Below are positions 1-5,128 of a DNA stretch of 5,128 nucleotides, in pieces. The stretch comes from Nitrospirota bacterium. Its GTDB lineage: Bacteria > Nitrospirota > Thermodesulfovibrionia > Thermodesulfovibrionales > Dissulfurispiraceae. The stretch is from the NCBI GenBank assembly GCA_016212685.1, contig JACREW010000118.1:1-5128 (forward strand). The letters are read 5' to 3'. Both the position numbers and the translations under genes were made by a program. The notes beneath the pieces were generated by a model. That model was given only the letters and a program-made list of their open reading frames with translations, searched no databases and was not told the DNA's origin. Position 1 is the first letter of the stretch. Each line of letters starts with the position of its first letter.

Positions 1-725
1 AAGGACTCCCTTCGCCCGCTGCAAAGTCGCCGGCACAGAGGCGGCTGACTGCCGAAAGGGCTGCAACAGCGGTTGCATACCGCCAGTTAACCGAATTCAT
101 AGAGGGGTTTGCCCTTGTTGGAGATACCCTCGTTAAGGATGCGGAGCTTCAGTATGACGTGATAAGGGTGGCTGTCGCAGGTTTTGTAAAAGGCGCACAA
201 CTGGTCTATAAGGAATACAATCCTCAGGAAGACTCTGCCCTCGTGATAGTTAAAGTAGGGATGACCGGTCCGCAAAGCTTTGCCAAGACAATGTATGAGA
301 AGATGCTGGGCGATCCGAAAATCAAAAAGGATATTATAGGAGTGACGGGGCCTGAATACAGGCACAAACCGGTTCCGCTCGAAGAAAGATATGACGGCCT
401 TATTATAGACGCGACAGGACAGAGCTTCAGGCCGGCGCTGATAAACAGGATATTCACGCCCAAGGGAGACGTGCTCTACGACCCGTCGAAGATAAGCCAG
501 AAGGTTTTGGTAGAGCAGGGGTGCGGCGAATACACGAACAGCGTTGAAAAGGCAAAGGCCGCGCTGGAGTCGAGAGGGGTGAAGAATCCCCTTGTCGTAA
601 CCGCTTCCGGGGCCGTTACGGCATCGGATCTGCAGGTAAGCAACGATGATGCCGTAAGGATATATTCCGCAAACCAGAAGGCCAATTTCTTTGCCTCGGC
701 TAAGGTGGCCTTTGTTCTGAAATAA
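1..725 (+). CDS. LPP20-like envelope protein, 5'-truncated by window edge
   Basis: The reading frame is open from base 3 to the TAA at 723-725 (240 visible codons) with no credible start, so the gene begins before the window. A downstream GTG at 159 would cut through the conserved domain and is rejected as a start. Visible residues 8-36 (KSPAQRRLTAERAA, then AYRQLTEFIEG) match the hallmark helix of LPP20/FlgP/FlgT-N-type proteins. It is followed by a strand region (VAGFVKGAQLV and ALVIVKVGM) that completes that fold by about residue 85. The C-terminal half (around YDGLIIDATGQ and ASDLQVSNDDAVRIY) resembles the second domain often found in such proteins. Family members are secreted or lipid-anchored outer-membrane accessory proteins, some needed for flagellar outer-membrane structures. 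The signal peptide is off-window, so anchoring is unknown. Family assignment is fairly sure; the specific role is not. Confidence 0.8.
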   Translation, partial: GLPSPAAKSPAQRRLTAERAATAVAYRQLTEFIEGFALVGDTLVKDAELQYDVIRVAVAGFVKGAQLVYKEYNPQEDSALVIVKVGMTGPQSFAKTMYEKMLGDPKIKKDIIGVTGPEYRHKPVPLEERYDGLIIDATGQSFRPALINRIFTPKGDVLYDPSKISQKVLVEQGCGEYTNSVEKAKAALESRGVKNPLVVTASGAVTASDLQVSNDDAVRIYSANQKANFFASAKVAFVLK

Positions 726-730
726 CAAGT

Positions 731-768
731 TATAGGCGGGGTATGTGACAGCGCATCCCCCGCCTATA
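731..768 (+). terminator. Strong intergenic stem-loop, candidate terminator or mRNA-stabilising hairpin
   Basis: An 11-bp perfect inverted repeat (TATAGGCGGGG at 731-741, CCCCGCCTATA at 758-768) with a 16-base loop starts 5 bases after the stop of the first gene. There is no run of T after it (the next bases are TGCCTTACC), so it is not a classical intrinsic terminator. It could act with a termination factor, protect the 3' end of the upstream message, or simply separate expression of two co-transcribed genes. The position just after a stop codon supports a 3'-end role. Confidence 0.45.
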
Positions 769-796
769 TGCCTTACCACATCAATAAGGGGGCGTA

Positions 797-1609
797 ATGA
801 AAAAATATGTTTTCATAATTTTATCGCTCTTGATATTCTTGCCTTTTAGCGCCGACATATCTTTCGGTTATCAGAATGAGATTAAAACCCTTTCTGCCGC
901 CGTTTCTTCGGGCATGGATAAAGTAGGCAGCAGAAAGAGGGTTGCCGTAGCCGACTTTACGGATCAAAAGGGCAATATAACCGAACTCGGGAAATTCATA
1001 GCGGATGAACTCGCGGCAGAGTTGTTAAAATCGGCTCAGGGCTTTGAGGTGATGGAGAGGGCGCAATTGAAGAGCGTTGTAGGGCAGGAGGATTTCGCCC
1101 TGCCGTCGCCTTATGATCAAAATACCGTTAAGAGGCTTGGAGAGTCCGCAAGGCTGGGAGCAGTAGTTACAGGCACAATTACGCCATTCAGCGCTACCGT
1201 GAGGGTAACGATAAATGTCGTCTCTACTTATATGCCTAAGGTTGTGAACTCCAAGACTGTAGACATACCGAGGAGGGGTAAAATAGAGGAATTGCTTTCA
1301 GGCGTCACAAAGCCGGCCGGTAGTTTTGACCTGTCAGGCAGATGGTATGGCGATGACGGCGGAATTTATTATATTCGGCAGATAGGCAACAGAATTTGGT
1401 GGTTTGGAGAAAACCATCCCAATTCGCCTTCGTGGTCAAACGTTGCCTATGGAGAGATCCACGGCACAGAGATAAGGCTTCAATGGTCGGATGTTCCTAA
1501 AGGCTATATCATGAACAGCGGGACCCTTGTGCTCGAAATTTTATCAAGCGGAAGGATTGCGGCACGGCATAAGACCGGCGGTTTTGGAGGATCGGTCTGG
1601 ACGAGATGA
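797..1609 (+). CDS. Exported FlgO/CsgG-like protein with C-terminal aromatic beta domain
   Basis: This is a 270-residue protein with an ATG start preceded by AAGGGGG at 786-792, 4 bases upstream. Residues 1-24 form a signal peptide (MKKY, then a long hydrophobic run); no lipobox cysteine is present, so a soluble periplasmic protein is likely. Residues about 47-160 form a FlgO/CsgG-like core: RVAVADFTDQKG at 48-59, an amphipathic helix, FEVMERAQL at 83-91, then GAVVTGTITPF at 121-131 and a following strand. FlgO is a flagellar outer-membrane accessory protein and CsgG the curli export pore; the name here reflects fold, not a shown function. Residues 178-270 form a separate compact domain rich in Gly, Trp and Tyr (GRWYGDDGGIYYIRQIG, IWWFGE, WSNVAYGEI, LQWSDVPKG), probably a small beta barrel that binds something. 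The ATGA overlap at its stop couples it to the next gene. Confidence 0.75.
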   Translation: MKKYVFIILSLLIFLPFSADISFGYQNEIKTLSAAVSSGMDKVGSRKRVAVADFTDQKGNITELGKFIADELAAELLKSAQGFEVMERAQLKSVVGQEDFALPSPYDQNTVKRLGESARLGAVVTGTITPFSATVRVTINVVSTYMPKVVNSKTVDIPRRGKIEELLSGVTKPAGSFDLSGRWYGDDGGIYYIRQIGNRIWWFGENHPNSPSWSNVAYGEIHGTEIRLQWSDVPKGYIMNSGTLVLEILSSGRIAARHKTGGFGGSVWTR

Positions 1610-2088
1610 AACATTGGAAGTTTTTTAAAATAATAGTCCCCTGTAGCTTTTTGTTACAGGGTTTTTCTTTTTTGATGTTTGTCCTTTTGTCGCCGGACAT
1701 TGCTCTGTCGGAAAAGACCCGGCAGTATTATCCGTCGGCAAAGGAGCATTCTCAGAAAATAAAACAGATAGCCGGATTTATTGCCGTTGAGATAAACAGG
1801 AGAGGTATAAAGACCGTAGAGGTCAGGGAGTTTACGGACATAAAGGGCAGGCCGTCGGCTGTTGGAAAGGATATTGCAAAAGAGTTTGAAAGACAGATGG
1901 CTGCGGCGGAGGGTAGAGGCTTTGCTATAATAAAGAACGATGCAAAGGCTGTCGTTACCGGAACGCTTGCTCCGTTCAAGGAAAGGGAAAAATGGCAGAT
2001 TAAGATAAAGGTACTATCGGCAGAAACAGGCGCGGTCATTACGGCATACACAGGGATTCTTAAAAAGGCCAAAGGGGTGAAGAAATGA
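1606..2088 (+). CDS. Short FlgO-like exported paralogue
   Basis: This 160-residue protein starts at an ATG overlapping the previous stop as ATGA; GGAGG at 1586-1590 is 15 bases away, so translation is probably coupled. Residues 1-35 are an unusually long hydrophobic signal peptide or anchor. The remainder follows the core of the preceding gene: VEVREFTDIKGRPSAVGKDI at 71-90 parallels its ADFTDQKG region, and AKAVVTGTLAPF at 113-124 parallels GAVVTGTITPF. The segment between (MERAQL through the 40 or so residues after it) is missing and there is no C-terminal domain. It therefore looks like a reduced tandem paralogue, possibly a partner subunit. An in-frame ATG at 1675 (residue 24) would leave too short an export signal and has no good ribosome site, so the first start is preferred. 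Function unknown; export and relationship are inferred from sequence. Confidence 0.65.
   Translation: MKHWKFFKIIVPCSFLLQGFSFLMFVLLSPDIALSEKTRQYYPSAKEHSQKIKQIAGFIAVEINRRGIKTVEVREFTDIKGRPSAVGKDIAKEFERQMAAAEGRGFAIIKNDAKAVVTGTLAPFKEREKWQIKIKVLSAETGAVITAYTGILKKAKGVKK
1639..1673 (+). terminator. Intrinsic-terminator-like hairpin inside signal-peptide codons
   Basis: CCCTGTAGC (1639-1647) pairs with GTTACAGGG (1653-1661) as a 9-bp stem with one G-U pair and a loop of five T. It is followed directly by TTTTTCTTTTTT (1662-1673). This has every part of a rho-independent terminator and lies 30 bases after the stop of the 797-1609 gene, but within codons 12-23 of the next reading frame. It may trim expression of the two downstream lipoprotein/FlgO-like genes, with translating ribosomes preventing hairpin formation. 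Confidence 0.55.
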
Positions 2089-3353
2089 GATGGATATGCA
2101 TAATTCTCTCGCTTGTTTTTATCTCGGCATGCGCTCCGGTCAAACCGGTTGAACAGCAAGAACAGGCAGGGCTTCAATTTATCGAGGGAACGGTTCAGGC
2201 TGTTTCGGGCAATGAGGTTGTCATTTCACTAAAACTCCCTGAGTTCAAAAAGACCCCTGATATCCCCATCAGCGAGATTGCCCATCAGGTAGTTCAGAAG
2301 AGCCTTTTCCTCGAAGGCATTATGACCGATATTAACGGCATGCCTGCTGTTATAAAAGATGTGCGTGGAAGTAATATCACGGTTATGTTTGAAAAACCGC
2401 AGACATATCCTGCCGGTACTGTTTTAAAATTGACTATCCCTAAGAAGACGATTGCCATAGTCGATTTCGAGGTTATCAGGGGAAGGGAAAAGGAAGCCGG
2501 AAGGGTAACCCTCGAAGGATTAACATCGTCGCTGATTGATTCAGGGCATTTTACGGTTGTTGAGAGATCAAAACTTAAGGTGATTATGAACGAGCTTGAG
2601 TTAAGCCTTAGCGGGCTGACAAAAGAGCCTCCAGAAAAAATAATCGGCGGATTTTTGACAGCAGACATTATACTTACAGGCACATTGGCGGAGATTAGCG
2701 GCGTATGGGATATAAATCTCAGGCTTGTGAATGTCAGGACAGGACATGCCATGGCGGCGATTGCGATGAGGATGCCGTTGTTTAAGCCGGGTGAACTGAG
2801 AGATGCGAGCGCGATGAATGAAGATTTCGAAGGCGATGCGGTCAACCCCTCGTGGCAGATAGGATACAAGGGCAGGGGAGCTTTCCTTGTCAAAATGGAT
2901 ACAACTGCGGGCGCTGAGAACTCGAAGCATTCCCTTAAGATAGATTTCGATCTGGCCAAGGCCGGAAGAAATATGTTTGTAAGCGCTGAAAACAGGAGCA
3001 AGCGCGATCTCTCTTTGTTCAGCGGCATTGAATTTTACGTGAAGGCCGACATTCCGCTTACGGGCCATCTGGCGCTTTTTACCTCGGAGCGCGAAAATCC
3101 GAATATTATAGATGCGTGGGTCGGAAATTTTGAAATTGGCGCTTCATGGAAACTTATCAGGATACCGTTCGAGCAGTTGGCAATAGGCCGGGGTTGGATA
3201 AAGGAAGGCGCGGAACGGTACGGCGCTAAACCCGGAAAGCAAATACTGGATGTAAGCCGCGTGGAGTCGATGAGGATAGGCGTTCACAGCGGCAATAACC
3301 CGCCGGTCAAGGGAACAGTATGGATAGATAAGGTGAGGTTTTACAGGGAGTGA
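2085..3353 (+). CDS. CsgG-like outer-membrane lipoprotein with C-terminal CIA30/CBM11-like domain
   Basis: A 422-residue lipoprotein whose ATG overlaps the previous stop (ATGA). The signal peptide ends in lipobox ISAC with the lipidated cysteine at residue 16; the next residue is Ala, not Asp, which fits outer-membrane delivery. Residues about 30-118 are beta-rich (GTVQAVSGNEVVISLKL) with no family I can name. Residues 121-232 are a CsgG/FlgO-like domain: KTIAIVDFEV at 121-130, GLTSSLIDSGHFTVVERSKL at 145-164, TADIILTGTL at 192-201, and a strand with VNVRTGHAM. Residues 245-421 look like a CIA30/CBM11-type jelly roll: NEDFEGD at the start, SLKIDFDL, FSGIEFYVKAD, SWKLIRIPFEQL, and a final strand GTVWIDKVRFYR. 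Such domains often bind carbohydrate. A CsgG-type subunit fused to a ligand-binding domain suggests an envelope receptor or assembly factor; that role is inference. Confidence 0.75.
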   Translation: MRWICIILSLVFISACAPVKPVEQQEQAGLQFIEGTVQAVSGNEVVISLKLPEFKKTPDIPISEIAHQVVQKSLFLEGIMTDINGMPAVIKDVRGSNITVMFEKPQTYPAGTVLKLTIPKKTIAIVDFEVIRGREKEAGRVTLEGLTSSLIDSGHFTVVERSKLKVIMNELELSLSGLTKEPPEKIIGGFLTADIILTGTLAEISGVWDINLRLVNVRTGHAMAAIAMRMPLFKPGELRDASAMNEDFEGDAVNPSWQIGYKGRGAFLVKMDTTAGAENSKHSLKIDFDLAKAGRNMFVSAENRSKRDLSLFSGIEFYVKADIPLTGHLALFTSERENPNIIDAWVGNFEIGASWKLIRIPFEQLAIGRGWIKEGAERYGAKPGKQILDVSRVESMRIGVHSGNNPPVKGTVWIDKVRFYRE

Positions 3354-3586
3354 GAACAGAAGATACGATAAAAAAATTTGGGAGTTGTATTGAAATGATG
3401 TCAAAAAATGAAAAGAAGAGTCTTTCTCGCGTTATCAGGGAGTTTTTGTCTGAGAAATTTTCAAAACAGGTTGTGAAAGCAAAAGAAGACTCTGTTCGGA
3501 GCATTATAGGCATTGGCAACGGTGACGGTACTGCCGTGGCGAGGGAGCACGACAGATTCCTTTATGCAAAAAGGAAGAAGAGGTGA
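3350..3586 (+). CDS. Ribbon-helix-helix-type antitoxin, VapB-like
   Basis: This 78-residue protein starts at GTG, overlapping the preceding stop as GTGA; AGGTGAGG at 3331-3338 may serve as ribosome site. Residues 22-36 (KKSLSRVIREFLSEK) match the second helix and anchor of RHH antitoxins. The tail (IIGIGNGDGTAVAREHDRFLY at about 52-72, His-Asp near the end) is the pattern I know from antitoxins paired with PIN toxins. With the GTG start the length before the SLSRVIREF motif is about normal, but the first strand is poorly alternating. ATG codons at 3395 and 3398, with GGGAG at 3380-3384, would remove most of the DNA-binding strand and helix. Such proteins bind toxin and repress their own operon. 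The toxin partner here is broken, so it is an orphan, possibly retained for regulation or cross-neutralisation. Confidence 0.65.
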   Translation: MRTEDTIKKFGSCIEMMSKNEKKSLSRVIREFLSEKFSKQVVKAKEDSVRSIIGIGNGDGTAVAREHDRFLYAKRKKR

Positions 3587-3749
3587 AAAATTCTTTGAAA
3601 AGGCATGGGAGATTTTCCTTAAATACAAAGATAAGGATTTCAGCTATACGGATTGCACAAGTTTTGCAGTAATGGAAAGATTGAAGATAGATATTGCTTT
3701 TACTTTTGACAGCCATTTTCAGGCGATAAAATTTCAAGTAATGCCATAG
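3564..3749 (+). pseudogene. vapC: VapC PIN-domain toxin, C-terminal remnant
   Basis: Only about 55 residues with PIN-domain similarity remain, compared with roughly 130-140 in intact VapC RNases. The visible part is the C-terminal third or so: FEKAWEIFLKYKDKDFSYTD, then TSFAVMERL, then FTFDSHF and a final strand ending FQVMP. Two acidic PIN positions survive (D30 and D49 counted from the ATG at 3564), while the N-terminal DTS-type aspartate and the middle glutamate are absent. The similarity begins right after the antitoxin stop codon, where AGGTGA at 3581-3586 would suit an intact vapC start. A roughly 70-80 codon internal deletion is therefore the simplest history. The ATG at 3564 has no good ribosome site; a longer frame from TTG at 3513 only adds an out-of-frame reading of the antitoxin. 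RNase activity is not expected. Confidence 0.7.
3706..3732 (+). promoter_or_regulatory. Candidate sigma-70-type promoter for the caspase lipoprotein gene
   Basis: TTGACA at 3706-3711 is a perfect -35 consensus and TAAAAT at 3727-3732 matches the -10 consensus in 5 of 6 bases. The 15-base spacer is shorter than the preferred 17, which weakens the call. A transcript would start near 3739, giving a leader of about 27 bases before the ATG at 3766. The -35 box overlaps the last PIN aspartate codon of the vapC remnant. Confidence 0.4.
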
Positions 3750-3752
3750 ATT

Positions 3753-3758
3753 AGGAGG
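3753..3758 (+). promoter_or_regulatory. Strong ribosome binding site fixing the caspase gene start
   Basis: AGGAGG with a 7-base spacer to the ATG at 3766 is the best ribosome site in the window. It fixes the start so that the full lipoprotein signal peptide is included, and it predicts good translation compared with the coupled upstream genes. Confidence 0.75.
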
Positions 3759-3765
3759 CGGGGTT

Positions 3766-5128
3766 ATGAAAAAGAAGGGTAATTTAATTTCTTTAATCAG
3801 CGTAATCTTTCTCCTGCTTGTGGGCATGACGATGACAGGGTGTGTGCCAGCGCTGCATAATGCAGCAGTGCAGGGTGATATAAATGAAGTCCGCAGACTT
3901 ATCGAACAAGGCGCTGATGCAAAAGATGTAGAACAAGGTTTAACAGCAGCAGCTTACTACGGTAAATTTGAAATCGTAAAATTTTTAATAGACAGAGGCG
4001 TAGATGAGCGTGCGAAATCTCGAGCTTTATACGAAGCAATATCTGGGAGAAATACAGACATAGCGAAATATTTGATAGAAAAGGGTGCAGACCTGAATAC
4101 AGGTTATGGCAATGGTATGAGCCCTTTAAGGGAGGCAGCTTTTAAAGGCAATATCGATATGGTGAAAATATTAATAGAGAAAGGTGCAGATATAGATGTG
4201 GTGCTTGCAGAACTGGAGAGTTTTGCTATCACGTCCAAATATGCTGAGAACACGGCAAAGGCAAAGGCAGGCATTAAACTTCTTGAGAAGTTTGCTAAAA
4301 AGCAGGAAATTGCCAGTCAGCCTGCAATAGCAGCATCCAAGCCCTCTCAAGAAGTATCTCCTATTACCAAATCCGATGTTGATAAGCCCTTTTTTGGTGT
4401 AACCGATAAAATAATGGGAGATAATGACATGGCAGTTGTTATAGGCGTTGAGAAATATCAGGATTTGCCTGCTTCAGATTATTCTTCCAGCGATGAAAAG
4501 ATTGTGAAGGAGTATCTTGTATCATTGGGCGTCAAGGAAAGGAATATAGAACTTCTCCTGAATGAAAGGGCAACGCAGTCAAGCATAAAGAAAACTGTAG
4601 AAACATGGCTTCCGAACAGGATCAAGAGCGACAGTAAAGTAGTAATCTATTATTCCGGCCATGGAGCGCCAGAACCAAAAACAGGAGACGCCTATATAGT
4701 GCCTTTTGACGGAGACCCGAATTATCTTGAAGATACGGGATACTCTTTAAAGCGGTTATACGATAAATTGGGCAAATTGCAGGCAGCAGAGGTTGTTGTT
4801 CTTCTTGATTCCTGTTTTTCCGGTTCAGGAGGCAGGAGTGTCCTGGCAAAAGGCGCAAGACCATTGGTGATGATGGCAGAAGGCGGCATTTTATCACAGA
4901 ACATGGCGGTTTTGTCTGCAACACAAGGCACGCAAATCAGCACATCATCGCCTGAAAAAGGGCATGGCGTATTTACATACTATTTCCTCAAGGCTTTGAA
5001 GGATGGGAAGAAAAACCTATCTGATATTTATGAATATATAAAGCCATTGGTTGAGGATGAGGCAAAGCAGTTGAATGTCCAGCAAAGCCCGAACATAAGC
5101 CCCGATGTGGAAAAATTAAAGGGAAGGT
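3766..5128 (+). CDS. Ankyrin-repeat caspase-like lipoprotein (peptidase C14), 3'-truncated
   Basis: The frame is open from ATG to the window end (454 codons visible), so the C-terminus is off-window. Residues 1-26 are a lipoprotein signal with lipobox MTGC (cysteine 26) followed by Val, which favours the outer membrane. Residues about 28-145 hold four ankyrin repeats: LHNAAVQGDINEVRRLIEQG, TAAAYYGKFEIVKFLIDRG, a divergent third (LYEAISGRNTDIAKYLIEKG), and SPLREAAFKGNIDMVKILIE. A Lys/Ala/Ser/Pro-rich linker spans about 146-215. Residues 219 onward form the caspase fold: MAVVIGVEKY, VVIYYSGHG with catalytic His299 (codon 4660), VVVLLDSCFSG with catalytic Cys350 (codon 4813), and AVLSATQGTQ with GVFTYYFLKAL. 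The dyad is intact, so a cysteine endopeptidase is likely. Bacterial metacaspase-type enzymes usually cut after Arg or Lys; specificity here is unknown. The ankyrin repeats should bind a protein partner. Confidence 0.88.
   Translation, partial: MKKKGNLISLISVIFLLLVGMTMTGCVPALHNAAVQGDINEVRRLIEQGADAKDVEQGLTAAAYYGKFEIVKFLIDRGVDERAKSRALYEAISGRNTDIAKYLIEKGADLNTGYGNGMSPLREAAFKGNIDMVKILIEKGADIDVVLAELESFAITSKYAENTAKAKAGIKLLEKFAKKQEIASQPAIAASKPSQEVSPITKSDVDKPFFGVTDKIMGDNDMAVVIGVEKYQDLPASDYSSSDEKIVKEYLVSLGVKERNIELLLNERATQSSIKKTVETWLPNRIKSDSKVVIYYSGHGAPEPKTGDAYIVPFDGDPNYLEDTGYSLKRLYDKLGKLQAAEVVVLLDSCFSGSGGRSVLAKGARPLVMMAEGGILSQNMAVLSATQGTQISTSSPEKGHGVFTYYFLKALKDGKKNLSDIYEYIKPLVEDEAKQLNVQQSPNISPDVEKLKGR

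Noticed and set aside
87..779. Long minus-strand open frame (230 codons) opposite the LPP20-like gene
   Set aside because: No recognisable domain and no ribosome site; it mirrors a well-supported + strand gene and covers the intergenic stem-loop.
691..796. Promoter for the gene at 797
   Set aside because: No pair of -35 and -10 boxes at usable spacing could be found, so the gene may be expressed by read-through; no call made.
2294..3028. Minus-strand open frame of 244 codons opposite the CsgG-like lipoprotein
   Set aside because: Composition is that of an antisense shadow (Ser/Pro/Leu-rich) and the + strand frame has a lipobox and two recognisable domains.
3513..3749. 78-residue protein starting at TTG 3513 as an intact gene
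   Set aside because: Residues 1-17 are only an out-of-frame reading of the antitoxin; similarity to PIN proteins begins after 3586 and covers just the C-terminal part, so it is treated as a vapC remnant.
3853..3869. Near-palindrome GCTGCAT-A-ATGCAGC inside the caspase gene
   Set aside because: Short, with almost no loop, lies in ankyrin codons (LHNAA) and has no T-tract; likely chance.
3847..4200. Repeated DNA such as TTAATAGA-AGAGGNG in the caspase gene
   Set aside because: These similarities come from the ankyrin repeats at protein level and are too diverged to be a DNA repeat or CRISPR array.

Overview
The window looks like chromosomal DNA from a Gram-negative bacterium. At least four of the encoded proteins carry visible export signals, and two of these have clear lipoboxes. 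The domain types (LPP20-like, FlgO/CsgG-like, CIA30/CBM-like, lipoprotein caspase) suit an organism with an outer membrane. Frequent ATA isoleucine codons and this domain mix remind me of Nitrospirota or Deltaproteobacteria-like environmental genomes, but the taxon cannot be fixed from the sequence.

Layout: all genes are on the + strand. (1) Positions 1-725 hold the 3' part of an LPP20-like envelope protein. (2) A 71-base gap carries a strong 11-bp stem-loop without a U-tract. (3) Three envelope genes follow at 797-3353, joined by ATGA overlaps: a FlgO/CsgG-like protein with an added aromatic beta domain, a shorter FlgO-like paralogue, and a CsgG-like lipoprotein with a C-terminal CIA30/CBM11-like domain. 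A perfect-looking intrinsic terminator lies inside the signal-peptide codons of the middle gene. (4) At 3350-3749 there is an eroded toxin-antitoxin locus: a ribbon-helix-helix-type antitoxin gene starting by a GTGA overlap, and only the C-terminal third or so of a PIN-domain VapC toxin. (5) From 3766 to the window end runs an open gene for a lipoprotein with about four ankyrin repeats followed by a caspase-like (peptidase C14) domain with an intact His-Cys dyad.

How they may work together: the first four genes look like a periplasmic/outer-membrane assembly module, of the kind known from flagellar outer-membrane accessory proteins (FlgO/FlgP/FlgT) and CsgG-related lipoproteins, but no flagellar or curli gene is visible. 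The caspase lipoprotein would sit in the same compartment. It appears to have its own promoter, formed inside the vapC remnant. A functional link between it and the upstream module is inference. The whole window is explained by genes except the 726-796 and 3750-3765 gaps; no tRNA, rRNA, CRISPR or insertion sequence was seen.
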